Positions 25,101 through 37,275 of a DNA stretch of 64,000 nt are shown piece by piece (the first letter of the stretch is position 1; each line of letters starts with the position of its first letter). The notes beneath the pieces are model-generated. The model was not told the DNA's origin. It did not search any database and was given only the letters and a program-made list of their open reading frames with translations. Source of the stretch: Acheta domesticus. Its lineage: Eukaryota; Arthropoda; Insecta; Orthoptera; Gryllidae. The translations under genes and the position numbers were made by a program. The stretch lies in assembly GCA_031308135.1 (NCBI GenBank), contig JAHLJT010000631.1, forward strand, positions 191,908,955 to 191,972,954, read 5' to 3'.

Positions 25101-25811
25101 CAAGATTCTTTGCTACTCTCGCGTATAACCGCTGCCATTTTCACTATCACTCCAGCGGAGCAACCAGTGCTACCGCCAGGGTCACACCGCAGTCGCCGCA
25201 TCCATATTCTCCCTCACGGAGCTTGCTTCACATTCTGTTGCGATGCCGCTGTTACTCTCACTCCCCCTGCTCTTGGGAGTTGTGGCAGCAGCTGCCGCCG
25301 CCAACGCCACTCCATTGCCTCCACCCGCGCCACCGCCTCCAACAATCCTCCTATAACAGTCTGCCCCTTCAACTGCCGTCTCCATCTCTTACCCTACGTC
25401 CGACGCGGTTAGCAACGATTCTTAACACCTCCACAATCGATTCCGGAGAATTTACTTCCACCTCTACCTCAGTCTCCTCCATTTCATATCAACATGGACC
25501 TCCTCCTCCGTTTCTCTTCGTCTTCTGGCTCCACTTCCATCTTTAACACTTCACTTCCATCATTTTCATAATTTCCATTGCCATGATCAACGTCTGACTG
25601 GAACATGTTGGCTTGGGCCGTCCCCAATTCCTCCGCATGCGCCTTCACTACTTTGCCTGCCACGGGCACTGCCAGTCTTCGCCTTCTTAATAGTCCTATT
25701 ATCCTCTACTTCTACTTCCGCCTCCATCTCCAGCTCCAGAACTCGTCTACCTTTGCGTCGGCCCCCGCCATCACCACCGTTATCAGCATAGTCATTGCTA
25801 CCATCCCTTAA
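25101..25811. repeat. Pyrimidine-rich, low-complexity block
   Basis: Irregular repeats of gccaccgcc, ctccatctc and atcaccacc words; C/T-rich on the plus strand. Frames on both strands are low complexity. Confidence 0.5.
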
Positions 25812-26238
25812 TTAGTGAATCCGGGGTCCGTCAACTGCTATGGTTTAGTCTTGTAAATGCATTGCACGTTTATTTATCGCGGAAAGTGGCGGTGATCTTC
25901 CTACGGTGGATATCGAGATGAGGCGCCGACTTACCCGTCGGTTTGGGGGATTTTCCCCCAACAAGTTATCTCCCAACAGCGGGACACCGCCCCAGCCAAG
26001 ACAAGCTATAAGCTCCCGACGGGTCTCCTGGCTTTTGAGGCAGCAGTACATATAAGTGTAAGTATAATGAGTAATGATAGGCCATGGAAAGGGAAGGAAA
26101 TATCTCGCGCGATCCACAGCATGTTTGTTAGGGCACTGCTCTGGCATTCACCTGCACTGCTCTGGCATTGATCGGAGAAACCACCAATCAGAGCAGCTCG
26201 ACCCTAGAATTCTGTTCCAGAGAGCGTTTGAATTCTCC
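25812..26238 (-). mobile_element. SINE family A, long copy lacking the tRNA-like head
   Basis: On the minus strand it runs from the phrase gaattctagg, through tggtttctccgat and ggaagatcaccgcc, to agttgacgg and gattcactaat. It contains the extra 80-120 base segment (ttgttgggg...) that some other copies lack. Near its 5' side the phrase cactgctctggcatt is tandemly duplicated. The A and B boxes are not visible. Confidence 0.8.
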
Positions 26239-26629
26239 CAGTCTTCTCCTCCGTTCTGTTCACCTCCACATCTCTTAGGGACAGTTCCTTGGCAAGAGCC
26301 TAGGCCATCGATCCCACCAGCATTCTCTCTCCGCTTCCATCTCTGCCTCAGCGTCCGCCATCGCCACCAGAATCTCCATCACTACAACAGGAGTCTCCAA
26401 AGCCATCTGCACATCATTTCTGCCTCTACCTCGACGACTGCAACCTCTGCCGCTCTTAGTATCGTCATTGCTACTGTCTCAGTCTGTTCCTCCATTTGCA
26501 TCGGGTTAACTTCCACATCCTTCACGTCGGAGACAGTTCCAGGCAAGTGCATACCCCTCTTTATCCACCACCATCCCATCCCCGTTTCCATGTCTACCTC
26601 ATCGTCCGTCACCGCCATCGCTATAGCCG
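26239..26629. repeat. Pyrimidine-rich low-complexity block
   Basis: C/T-rich sequence with irregular gccatc/gtctcc words leading into the 57-bp array. No gene recognised. Confidence 0.45.
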
Positions 26630-27150
26630 GAGCCTCCAAATCCACCTCCACGCCCGCAACCCCCGCCTCCGCCATCCCTACTCTCGGCGTCCCCAAATCC
26701 ACCTCCACCCCCGCCACTCCCGCCAAAACCATCGCTAATCTCAGAGTCCCAAAATCCACCCCAACGCCCGCCTCCCCTCCGCCATCACTTCTCTGGGAGT
26801 CCCCAAATCTATCCCCATGCCCGCTTCCTCTCCGCCATCACTACTCTGGAAGTCCCCAAATCCACCTCCACGCTCGCCACCCCCGCCTCCGCCATCGCTA
26901 GTCTCGGAGTCCCCAAATCCACCTCCACGCCCGCCACCCCCACCTCCGCCATTGCTACTCTCGGAGTCCCCAAATCCACCTCCACGCCCGCCACCCCCGC
27001 CAAAACCATCGCTACTCTCGGAGTCCCCAAATCCACTTCCACGTTCGCCATCCCGCCTCAACCATCGCTACTCCCGGAGTCCCCAAATCCACCTCCACAC
27101 ACGCCTTAACCATCACTACTCTCGGAGACCCCAAATCCACCTCCACCCCC
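26630..27150. repeat. 57-bp degenerate minisatellite, about nine units
   Basis: The phrase gtccccaaatccacc recurs at about 26689, 26746, 26799, 26852, 26909, 26966, 27023, 27079 and 27127, mostly 57 bases apart. Because 57 is a multiple of three, both strands give repeated-peptide frames: Pro/Ser-rich on plus, and 19-residue units containing VEVDLGTPR on minus. Units differ by indels of 1-9 bases that break the frame, so I regard it as non-coding. Confidence 0.85.
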
Positions 27151-27480
27151 GCCTCCGCCTGGGGCCCCACCCCTCGGCGAGTGCAGCGCGGCGCGGCGCG
27201 GCCGCAACCCCTCCGTGGCGAGGGGCATTAGCGTTCGTCACGCGCGGGGCACACACGCGTCTCCGCGTAATTGAATCGGGACGGGCGGCGGCGGCGGCGC
27301 GGGCGGGCTTGCGGAGCAGCATGAGGGGAATCCCCGGGAAGAGCGGGTGACGGACGACCCCGCGCAGACATGGGCAATCCGCCGGTCCGTCCACCCGCCC
27401 GCCCGCCCGCCCGCGCGCGCCGTTGGCACACGCTGCCCCCTTGCGCGCTTCTGCGTGAACGGACGCTCGCGGAAAATGAA
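27151..27480. other. CpG island
   Basis: Extremely CpG-dense, including gcgcggcgcggcgcgg and runs of cccg. It immediately follows the 57-bp minisatellite. Confidence 0.6.
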
Positions 27481-29025
27481 ATGAGCGCCGAGGGTGGTTT
27501 CAAAATCCAATCGGAGCGTGCTTTTTTTGAACACGTGCTCAGTTAGTGCACAAAGATATAAACACAATCAATTCGCCATTTGGGTTCAGAAAAAAACGTT
27601 AATATGTGTTCTGGTTGATGTTACATTAAGTGTCTTTATTTGTTAACTTCTCTTATTATGATTTGTTGAGATGCAAAAAATGTTAATGTTTATATTTTTG
27701 TAGCAACTAAAATCAAAATGCAGATTTAATAGTCATTGAGGGCAATGTGTTCATCGAAAAATAAAAATCATGATATAGCCTGTTGTAGATGGCTGAATCT
27801 CTGCGGAAGACAAAGACAATTATTAGCTTTATACCTTGAATCTGCAGCTTGAAATGATGCTGTCTGCGCAATGACGATAACGAGCGACTGTAATATTATA
27901 CTTCTATGAAACACATCCATTCCTTTTTGTGACCGTAGAAGGACATCATGTATCTGTAATACTGTAAAGATATGTCGCAAAATGAAATCCATTCCACAGG
28001 TAAATTCAAATAATTCAAAATGTATATGATGGAATCATGAGATTGAAATTGTGTAAAGCAGTTAAAAAAAATTAAAAGACATTAATTTGGAGATATGAGC
28101 AAAACACTCGTTTTGGAATGAGCAGCAGAATCGTGACAAATCAAAATTTTCTTTGGACCCCCCCTGAAGGGGCTTTATTTGTCCATGATGCCATTTGTAA
28201 GAAAATTGATGATGTCAGAGTTGTTCTGAAGGTATCAAAGATATACTAATTGATTCTCTGCGATTACATCGCACAAACCAAAGAACTGTGGAAAAGTTAA
28301 ATCCGAAAAGTACTACATATTCATTCATTGAATACAGAACCCCAAAAATATTGTGCCATGACGTTCTTCTTACCCTGAACTGATGAAATGATGTGGTTTT
28401 ACAAATTCTAGGACTGTACAATCACTAATCTTTGAGAACATGTTTCTAAAAATGTAATTAAAATTATTTGAAGCTTGGCGAAAGAAGGAAGAATGTCAGT
28501 TTTTAGTGATTTTTAATTTGTTTGACCAATGTTTCCATTAAGAGCCCTTCTTTCTACGAAAGAAAGGCCAAATTCAAAACTCTTTCCTATCTCCTGATTT
28601 CACTATCGGCCTTCTCATCTGCCGACGATTGTGTCATTTCGATGGTGGAAGAAGGGCCAGTGTGTACTTAGGCCCGTGGATAGAGCGAATGTTGGCACAG
28701 GTTCTCGGAGAGCAATCTCTTTGTCTATGACTGAAGAGTCTATGGAAACAGGCGGTGGCTTGCAAACCCTTTGATTCTGACCTCACCTAATAACAGACAA
28801 GTAGCTTTAGAGGCTATTATAAACCTCATCCAATCCCATCCACGAAGTTGAAGGGTCTTAAAGATCTACCATTCACACCTCCGCCAACAGAACATTCTAT
28901 GAAGCATTTTTAAACAGTATTAATGAAGGACAGAAGACTATGAAAGTGACATTAATTCAAATGTTGAACATTAGAAATTTTAGTCATTACTTTTTTTACG
29001 AGCAGGATTTCTCAGGTCGCGGCCA
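27481..29025. other. AT-rich DNA, no gene seen
   Basis: About 1.5 kb without a recognised feature. A short GC hairpin (ccccctgaagggg) lies near 28160. An ADD-like reverse transcriptase motif near 28624 has no supporting context. Confidence 0.5.
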
Positions 29026-29069
29026 ATTTATTTATTTATTTGCTAAAAAACAGTAAAAACTGTATATGA
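29026..29069 (-). mobile_element. Possible LINE 3' end with (AAAT)n tail
   Basis: Reverse complement of the motif at 3213-3261, with unrelated flanking sequence. Confidence 0.45.
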
Positions 29070-29499
29070 GAAACTGTGTATAAAGTCCTAAACGATCAAA
29101 CTGGTCCCCTTCATTCGGAGCTGGTCGGTAGCACTTCCGAGTGGCACTTCTGCTGGCAAAGCGTCAGTTTAAATGGACGTATTCACACGAGCTGCGAGAG
29201 GTGACATCAACAGCAGCTCCGGCCGTCAGCAGCGCAGACGCGCTTCCACGCCAGTGCAGTCCCAGTGCCAAAGGCAGTCTCTGCCCTCCAATCGGAAACT
29301 TCATTACGACTTGAACTTTTGATATTGAATCTTCCGGATGACTGTGTCCCCCTCTCCTTCTTGTTCGAGACCTTAAAAAAGGGACACTATATTAAAATGG
29401 GGATATAGAGTGGAAAAACTGCGCTGGGGTCGGTCGATGACCTCCGATTGATACGAGACAGTTGATCACTTGTCGCGACGCATAGGAGTTCACTACGCA
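29070..29499. other. Mixed-composition DNA, no gene seen
   Basis: A moderately GC-rich stretch (29100-29300) of unknown nature, possibly an old transposon remnant. Confidence 0.4.
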
Positions 29500-29884
29500 T
29501 ATCGGAAATTTTCCGTGGTTTCTCCGATGAACACCAGGTGAATGCCGAAACAGTTCCCTAACAAACGAGACACGAACCACGCGCGATCCTTCCTTCCTCT
29601 TCATTGTCCTATCCTCACCCCCTTACACACACTTACACTCACATGCCCTTCACTACGACCCATACCGGGGGACTAGTTGGGGGCTTAGAGCTTGCCCCAG
29701 CTAGAGCGGTGCAACGGTGGTGGGAGATATTTGGTTGGGGAAAAACCCACAAGCGCCGGATCTTGCCTACCAGCGGGGGAAGATCACTGCCACCTTCCTG
29801 GATACAAAAATGTGCACTACACTTACGGTACTAATGGCCTTAACAGCCGACGCGCACGGAATCACCGATCAATTCACAGAGCAT
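29500..29884 (+). mobile_element. SINE family A, 5'-truncated copy
   Basis: Starts at ttttccgtggtttctccg and runs to the 3' end (ggaagatcactgccacc, ggtactaatggcc, gaatcaccgatcaa). It contains the extra internal segment with ttggttgggg. The tRNA-like head is missing. Confidence 0.85.
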
Positions 29885-30260
29885 CCCCAGTTGATTCTTC
29901 TGCGCGTTGCTCGCTGTGCCGTGGCGTTCCGCGCCCCACCGCCCTGCGCTGCGCTGTTCAGAGGCCTGCGCGCCGGGCAGGGCGCGGAGCTTCGCCCCCT
30001 CTGAATGCGAAATGTGACAGAGCGATGTTTGAGTTGGCCGTTGTGTTTGAGTGGATTTTACGAGAATTCCGCTGCGCTGGAATTCATTCGCCCATCCTTT
30101 GGAGGTACCGACCTGTGTTTGTTGCTTCGCAATTGAAACTGGATGCGTGATATGTGCGCTTCAAACAGAGTACTTTTCATCTATCTCGTTCTTTGGAGCA
30201 GCTGCTCTTCAGATTCGTAATGCTTTCATTGCGTTTTCTCTTACAGTTCATGTTCAATAA
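29885..30260. other. Short CpG-rich block, then AT-rich DNA
   Basis: 29900-30000 is CpG-dense; the rest is unremarkable. No gene recognised. Confidence 0.4.
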
Positions 30261-30484
30261 TTGAAATCCTATATATTTTGAGACTTCACTCTGATCGTTA
30301 AAAAATATCAATTATCTATTAACTCGATACTAATATTTAGAAAAATTAATGAGATTATATTAAGTATCAGCGCTTCCAGTGAATTCGAATTTTCAGTAAC
30401 ATTGCTTGAGAGTTCTTTCCTTTCAAACTTCCAAATAATTTTACTGCGCTAAAATTAATAATTTCTATGAAATATTTTGTTTTA

Positions 30485-30575
30485 TAGTATCGTGCCAGTA
30501 AGTGATGTTTACTGTTGCCGGTAAGTGATGTGCTGTAAGTTACGTGCCAGTAAGTGATGTTGGCTGGTGATGTTT
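30485..30575. repeat. Short imperfect tandem repeat
   Basis: Four to five copies of words like gtgccagtaagtgatgt or gccggtaagtgatgt. The repeated gtaagt looks like a splice donor but arises from the repeat. Confidence 0.7.
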
Positions 30576-30644
30576 AATTAACTGTTGCAGCTATTAGTCC
30601 GATTAGTGTGTTTTTACGTCTGGATATAATGGTGTTTGCTTCTG

Positions 30645-31015
30645 AGATGGATAACCTACATATTTGGGTTGCGACCCGATCTCCCGAATCGGGACACCGG
30701 TTCAGCTGGATCAAGCTCCTGGCTCCCGTCTGGTCTCCCATCATTCTTACGAGGCAGTGTAGTGCATGTAAGTGTAAGTTTGTGTAAGATGAGAGGACAT
30801 GATAAGGAAGAGGAAGGAAATATGTTGATCTGCCCCTGACCCGTTTGTTAAGGTACTACTCCGGCATTTACCTGATACTGATTGGAGAAACCACACAAAA
30901 CTACTGATCAGACCAACCAGTAATTAGATTTCTCCTTCAGATAATGATAGAATTCTACTCAGATATGTAGCTAATGTCGAAATTCCACCACCGTTAAAAG
31001 ACCGGTCTAATCAAC
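30645..31015 (-). mobile_element. SINE family A, diverged copy
   Basis: Minus-strand copy containing tggtttctccaat, the acactgc-rich middle and the gctaatgtcgaaattcc segment near the head side. More diverged than the other copies and lacking both extremities. Confidence 0.75.
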
Positions 31016-31689
31016 GACGTTGCAAATACAACAGTTGTCACAGCCATCCTAGCCGTTCCATCCTTTGAGTGTAAGTTTAAATCAAATTGAAGACTAAAAG
31101 AGCGAAACGCCTACAGTGGAATTCACTCTGCCCTGTAGTTGCGATTTCAGTTTCCTGAAAGCAAAGATGTTTTCATTGCGAATGTGGTATGGTAGACAGA
31201 CTAAAACACAACTTAATTATATAAATTCATTCATTTCACGTATCGGCGTGTCCAGTTTCTGTGGTTTGTCATTTACTTCTAGAGGGATTACTAGCATTAG
31301 AATTGTGTCCAATTTCCAATGGCGGGCATTAAAATATTTTTTATCAACGGTAATTGGGAAAAAATCAACAAGGAAGATGGGCCACTATCATTATCAATCT
31401 GTATTTCACCAGATCTTTCAGAAACATGTTCAGTTCATATAACTAGCTTGAACATTTCATTAGAAGATATTCGAGTCGTGTACTTTTTTCAGCTAAACCG
31501 TATTGATAAACAAATACTCGTACATTCCGACCTACACTAAAATCACCAGTAGTGACTAGTATTTTTTCGAAAATTATTATCTTCTTCAACAAAAAAAAAG
31601 ATGCTACCCTCTGCGCATGTAGTCTTTTCCCCAAACGATAGTCAACGTTTTGATCCAGTATATATTAACGATCGGAGGGGGATGGAATT
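31016..31689. other. AT-rich DNA, no gene seen
   Basis: A 108-residue frame at 31116-31442 matches no family I know; there is no splice or domain support. Confidence 0.5.
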
Positions 31690-31960
31690 CCACTTTCCCA
31701 CCTGGGGCCAGAAGGTGGCGGGTATGGTTTGCCGAAGCGCGGTCGTTGCGCTGACGGCGAGCGGGGAGTGGGGCGGGGCGCGGCGCAGGCTCCCGAGGGA
31801 CGGCTCTTAATTGTGGCGGTAATTGCCGGCGCGCCCGCGGGAGCCGAGGTGTCGGAAGTGCCCGCGGCTGTTTACCTTCGATCTGGCACCGCGCGCCCAG
31901 AGCGCCCCTTCTTACTTCGCCCCGCTCGGGGCTCCGCCCACCACGCCGCACCGCTTGACT
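31690..31960. other. CpG island
   Basis: CpG-dense core, followed directly by a pyrimidine-rich repeat tract. Confidence 0.6.
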
Positions 31961-32530
31961 CTTCATTTCCTTTCTCTTTCTCCCTCAGCGTCTCTCCTTG
32001 TTCAACTCACCCCTTTTATTTCTCATTCCCTGCTCTCTACACTCTCATCTAATATCCCTACATCGACCTCACCTGGCGCCCTATCTACTCATATCCCTTT
32101 GCTCCTCGCACCTCCTGGCACCTAGTCTCTTCATGCACCTCACCCGTCCTTGCACTTCACTCCTCGCACCTGGCTCCTCCTTGCACCCTCGCCCCTCCTT
32201 GCTCCTCGCCCCTCCTTGCTCCTCGTCCCTCCTTGCTCCTCGCCCCTCCTTGCTCCTCGCCCCTTCTTGCATCTCCCCCTCCTTACACCGTGCCCTTCCT
32301 TGCTCCTCCCCCTCCTTGCACTTCACTCCTCCTTGGACCTCGCCCCTCCTTGCGCCTCACCTCTCCTTGCTCTTCACCCCTCCTCCTTGCACCTCCCCCT
32401 CCTTGTACCTCGTTCCTCCTTGCCCCTCGCCTCTCCTTGCACCTCAGCCCTCCTTGCACTTCACTACGTCCCGCTCTTCCTTGCACCTTGTCCTTTCTTG
32501 TACCTCTCCCCTCGCCCCTCCTTGCATTAA
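31961..32530. repeat. Pyrimidine-rich minisatellite
   Basis: From about 32090 there are many imperfect copies of ctcgcccctccttgcac or ctcctcgcccctccttg, 15-20 bases long. All frames across it are repeat-derived. Confidence 0.85.
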
Positions 32531-35500
32531 AATAATTTTAAAATATAAATAAATGTGAAAAATATAAATTGTAACGATTAAACTAACTCGCAAATAAAAA
32601 TACTATTATTGGCTAGAAACATACACTGTATCAGCATGTGATCTGAATGTCGCTTTGAAATTGGACGAAAACTGCAATTCAGGTAACAATTCTAAATTAA
32701 ACCACAAATATTTACAAAAAGTAACTGTTTCAATTTCAATTCAATTTCAGTGTTCTAAGCGCAATTCAATCATCGAAACAATTAACAATTTTAATTAATT
32801 ACAAATATGGGCCTGAATGTTTCAAAATGATAAATTATAATAACTTATTTTGAATAACTGAAAATTGTATGCATATACTTGTTAATTTTTAGTAGCCGGT
32901 TATTGCCTATGGAGTTTGTATGTCCATGCAGTTCCTAACATATCAACAAAAATGAAGTACAAAATATTTGTTCAGTTCATTTCATATATGTTCATATATG
33001 TCGAGTTCATCTTCATTTTTAAAATTTTGATATAGTTATTTTCAACATTTTTTAGTAAAGCATTAAATATGAGTTGTAAATAGTTTTTTGAAAATGCATT
33101 GTTGACTCAGGAATTTTTGGAAACGCAATAGTGCATCATAGAATATACGTAAAAGTGAAAAATATCTATGTCTTTTTGACATGTCATGGTCATACGAAAA
33201 ATATGTATAATGATTGATGCTTTCACATGAAGGTACTGAAAGTAATAATGAGAAGGAAATTTAGTTAGAATTTTTCTCTTCTATCTGACATCGTGTGTTG
33301 TCTCCCAACTCTTCTCGCTTCGCATGGAATTTAGTATTTTTCTCTCCATTCCAATAGTACTTTCAAAACGCTAATTTATTAAATGTTTCTCCCATTTCTT
33401 TATCTCTTTCAATTTCCTATTTCTTCATAACTCCTGCACTGATCTTTATGTACTTTTGTAGCGCTCTTTTTTTAGCTTATTTTTACTTTTCCCCTAAAAT
33501 TGTATTTACCCATTGTTTTATTATTTATTTTATAATAAGTTTATCAGTGTATCTGCGACAGTCAAATACATCGTTTCTGTTTGCGACGTAATCAAGCATT
33601 TGCATTTTCTTCATAAGGAACCGAAGAGTGAATTTGCATTTCCCCCCTTAAATAGTTTTATCAAGTATTAGTTTCTCGCAAAGGGAGCTATGAAAGACAA
33701 AATGTTAATATTTTTTAAGTATACATTTGATTCAAATTGTCTTCTAACCTCAAAGGTATGGTTTACGCTATTCGTGACAATGCCATTTCTGGAGAAAGGT
33801 AACTGAAAATCGCAGTCGTTGAGAAAAAACAAACTAAAGAAAAGAATTGGCAATATGAAGTCTAAGGCTTACGTACAAAACATTCATTATCTTCATAAAC
33901 AATAACATGGTTATAAAAAATTCCTTTACGATTTAATGTACTGTTCACATTAACCCGCTGAAATTTAGGTTCCGCTCCGTAATGAATGCAAAAAGCACGA
34001 GTGACAAGCGGACGATGATGCGGACACATTTATGAAAACTGAGTGTCGCGGAGTCAGACAGCAAAGGCCGGACGCACTAAAGGCACTCACAATAGCTGAT
34101 CAGTAGTTGCCGGCATCGGTGACTAGTGACAATCAAGTCACTGTGGCTCATTCTGGCTACTAGTCACCGCCACTTCTTTGTGTGATTAGTGTGCTGAGAA
34201 AATTGACAACGAAGATGTGCATGTAGGATTTTTATTTCAAATATAAAGCCTCCAATTGCACATGCATTGTTGATGTACTAAGTGCAATGTCGAAAGCGTA
34301 GATTGAAACAAAACAATCATCGTTAAAATTATTGTCAATACCTGTGATAAAAACTTGTATCAGTAGACTTGCGTAGCCAAAACCAAGAGAAAACAACATT
34401 TTCGAGCCCTAATTTCCATTTAACGTTTTTAGATACGTATGAAATATTTTGTAAGTAAATGAATGCAAGGAGAATGATATTTGTTTAATGTTTGAATGAA
34501 TAGCTAAAATGTATTATATTTCAATCATTTATATGTTTGCCAGACCAGATGGCTTACAGGGTAACCCCCAAATGTACAACAATTTTGTAATCAAATTATC
34601 AGATTAAAGGCAGCTTCAGGCCGCGACTAATGGTCAGGCTGGGTTGGCCACAAGTTGCCGAGTGTCCGTTCAGGCTAATCGCACAGCATTGGCCGTTTCG
34701 CAAGATCAATGTACCGGGAAGGTTTCTTCACAATGTCGAACTAACGTTCTTTGGCCACTTGTAATGAAAATTTTGTCAAGATAGGAAGCATTATGGTTAT
34801 TTTCTGGCCAGAATACATTTAATATTTTGCAGCGGAAGTTTCACAATGGCATATCATTCTGTGTCACTGCCCTTCTTAAGACCTGAGGGAATTTTTGTAT
34901 CGATCTGAGGTTCCAGTGTGTCTGAAACGACTGTGTTATATTATTCCAAAATAACATTTTAGTGAATTAGATTCATTTCCTCAATGCACATTTTTATCAT
35001 AATATTCGGTTCGTGAATGATATGCATTTTGGTGTAATCTAATACCTCCCTTGTTAAAGATCGATACTAGTAACAAATACATTTCACCTAATGACGCTAA
35101 TTTATGAATTACACAGGTAAGTGCCCAATGTTTCGAAGCATTGCAGTGTAAATTATTGATTAGCATAATAATACCACATTAATGGGTGATAACGAATGTT
35201 TCTAACCCCTATTTTGTGATGATCTCTCGTTATATTCAGTTAGCAATGTAAAAATGTATAGTTTATAAAGACGGATTTTGTATTAACTTTCCTGTAAATA
35301 TGTATGCACGATGTCATCACAGAGTATAGGAAGTGGTGTGGATGCAATAAACATTACAGCATCCACCAACATACGGCCTCTTGACCAAGTGTTCGGATTC
35401 CAATCCTGTTATGAAGACGGATGCTTACCCGATGTGTAATGTTGCGCAGTATCTTGCGTTCGTGTTTCTGACCCTAAATAGTGAAGTAGCATCTAGTGTG

Positions 35501-36480
35501 TAGTAGTAGATTCACTTCCTTGAATAGAGAGATTTGGCTGGAAAAATTTTAAGGAAAAGAAACGGACGAAAAGTAATCTCACATTCATTTTTTAAAAAAG
35601 AAGGTTTTATGCGTATACTCTTGATTCAAACATACTCGTATTTATGTATTGAGAACACGAAGGGTTTCTGTTTAGGAAGACGTGAACACTGTCAAAATTT
35701 TATTAACACGTTATGCGAATTTATAGACCCATTGCATAGAATTAACACTATATTTCAATATTTTAAAATTGGTATAATAGATTTTATCTGCCGTCGTTTG
35801 TTCATACGTCGTTTTCAAGACTTCCTGCATTGCATGTGTTTTTCTCGCGCGAAGTAATCGCAAGAGTTTAGCTGGTTTCGTTAAATTAACAATGCTTTCA
35901 TATAGCAACCTTAACAAGTATCCCCAATAATTACTCAGGAGGGTAATGAACTTAATTCAATGCGGATTAGCATTTTATTTATTTAAATATCTATCTCAGC
36001 CTCTTACTAGGCCATCTTTATATACGCGTATGTTTGCAATATTTCTCTTTTCTCTCTCTCCCCAATTCAAGTAACTCAATAAAAGCAATGGCCCAAGAAA
36101 TTGCGTTGACATTTTTTGTATCACTAGCTTAACCCATCTTGTTCCGGGAATGTAATAAAATTCGATAATCACATTCTTGCCCCACTGCAATCTCAAGAAC
36201 GCGTAACCGTATGTAAGACACAAAATTTGTAAGTTCGCGTAGACCTAAAATTCCGCTCAACACAGGCCTCACGTTGAAGATTGTCGCTAATACGCCACTT
36301 TCCCAAAGATTTCACTCGACGCTCGTAAGGTGGCAACCACTTTCCCAACTATGCCGGTCGCTCTCCCAGACGCTCAAGACAGCATAGCGGAGAGCACATG
36401 GCAGTATTGACCAGAGCGTGACTGCGAGGGAGCATGACGAGGATACGCGTGACGAAACGGGAACGAGCGGGAAGAAACAT
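32531..36480. other. AT-rich intergenic DNA, 4 kb, no gene seen
   Basis: Mostly AT-rich. Visible items: a 10-bp inverted pair ggtgactagt (34118-34127) and its complement (34159-34168); a GC-richer patch at 34610-34710; and a possible decayed tRNA-like unit around 35340-35430 with gttcggattccaatcc. A 107-residue frame at 35534-35857 is Phe/Ile/Cys-rich and unrecognised. Confidence 0.5.
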
Positions 36481-36540
36481 GGTCCAGGAGCGTGACGGAA
36501 TGGAGCGTGACGGGATGGAGCGTGACAGGGTGGATCGGTC
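36481..36540. repeat. Degenerate leading units of the 15-bp minisatellite
   Basis: Three or four imperfect units (ggaatggagcgtgac, gggatggagcgtgac and similar) precede the regular array. Confidence 0.85.
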
Positions 36541-37275
36541 GGGGTGGAGCGTGACGGAGTGAAGCGTGACGGAGTGAAGCGTGACGGAGTGAAGCGTGAC
36601 GGAGTGAAGCGTGACGGAGTGAAGCGTGACGGAGTGAAGCGTGACGGAGTGGAGCGTGACGGAGTGGAGCGTGACGGAGTGGAGCGTGACGGAGTGGAGC
36701 GTGACGGAGTGGAGCGTGACGGAGTGGAGCGTGACGGAGTGGAGCGTGACGGAGTGGAGCGTGACGGAGTGGAGCGTGACGGAGTGGAGCGTGACGGAGT
36801 GGAGCGTGACGGAGTGGAGCGTGACGGAGTGGAGCGTGACGGAGTGGAGCGTGACGGAGTGGAGCGTGACGGAGTGGAGCGTGACGGAGTGGAGCGTGAC
36901 GGAGTGGAGCGTGACGGAGTGGAGCGTGACGGAGTGGAGCGTGACGGAGTGGAGCGTGACGGAGTGGAGCGTGACGGAGTGGAGCGTGACGGAGTGGAGC
37001 GTGACGGAGTGGAGCGTGACGGAGTGGAGCGTGACGGAGTGGAGCGTGACGGAGTGGAGCGTGACGGAGTGGAGCGTGACGGAGTGGAGCGTGACGGAGT
37101 GGAGCGTGACGGAGTGGAGCGTGACGGAGTGGAGCGTGACGGAGTGGAGCGTGACGGAGTGGAGCGTGACGGAGTGGAGCGTGACGGAGTGGAGCGTGAC
37201 GGAGTGGAGCGTGACGGAGTGGAGCGTGACGGAGTGGAGCGTGACGGAGTGGAGCGTGACGGAGTGGAGCGTGAC
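36541..37275. repeat. 15-bp minisatellite, 49 units, highly homogeneous
   Basis: 735 bases = 49 units of 15. The first unit is ggggtggagcgtgac, the next six are ggagtgaagcgtgac (36556-36645), and the remaining 42 are all ggagtggagcgtgac. The period is a multiple of three, so no stop codon can arise in several frames; this explains the 220-418-residue open frames on both strands. The identity of 42 consecutive units points to recent expansion or homogenisation. There are no spacers, so it is not a CRISPR array. Confidence 0.99.

Noticed and set aside
28600..28700. ADD-like reverse transcriptase motif
   Set aside because: The surrounding frame has stops and lacks the other reverse transcriptase motifs.
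30485..30575. Cluster of gtaagt splice-donor-like sites
   Set aside because: They recur because of a short tandem repeat; no adjoining exon is visible.
35320..35440. Possible tRNA-like SINE with gttcggattccaatcc
   Set aside because: Only a loose B-box resemblance; no second copy in the window to confirm it.
36541..37275. CRISPR-like regular repeat
   Set aside because: Units are directly adjacent with no unique spacers and the genome is eukaryotic; it is a minisatellite.
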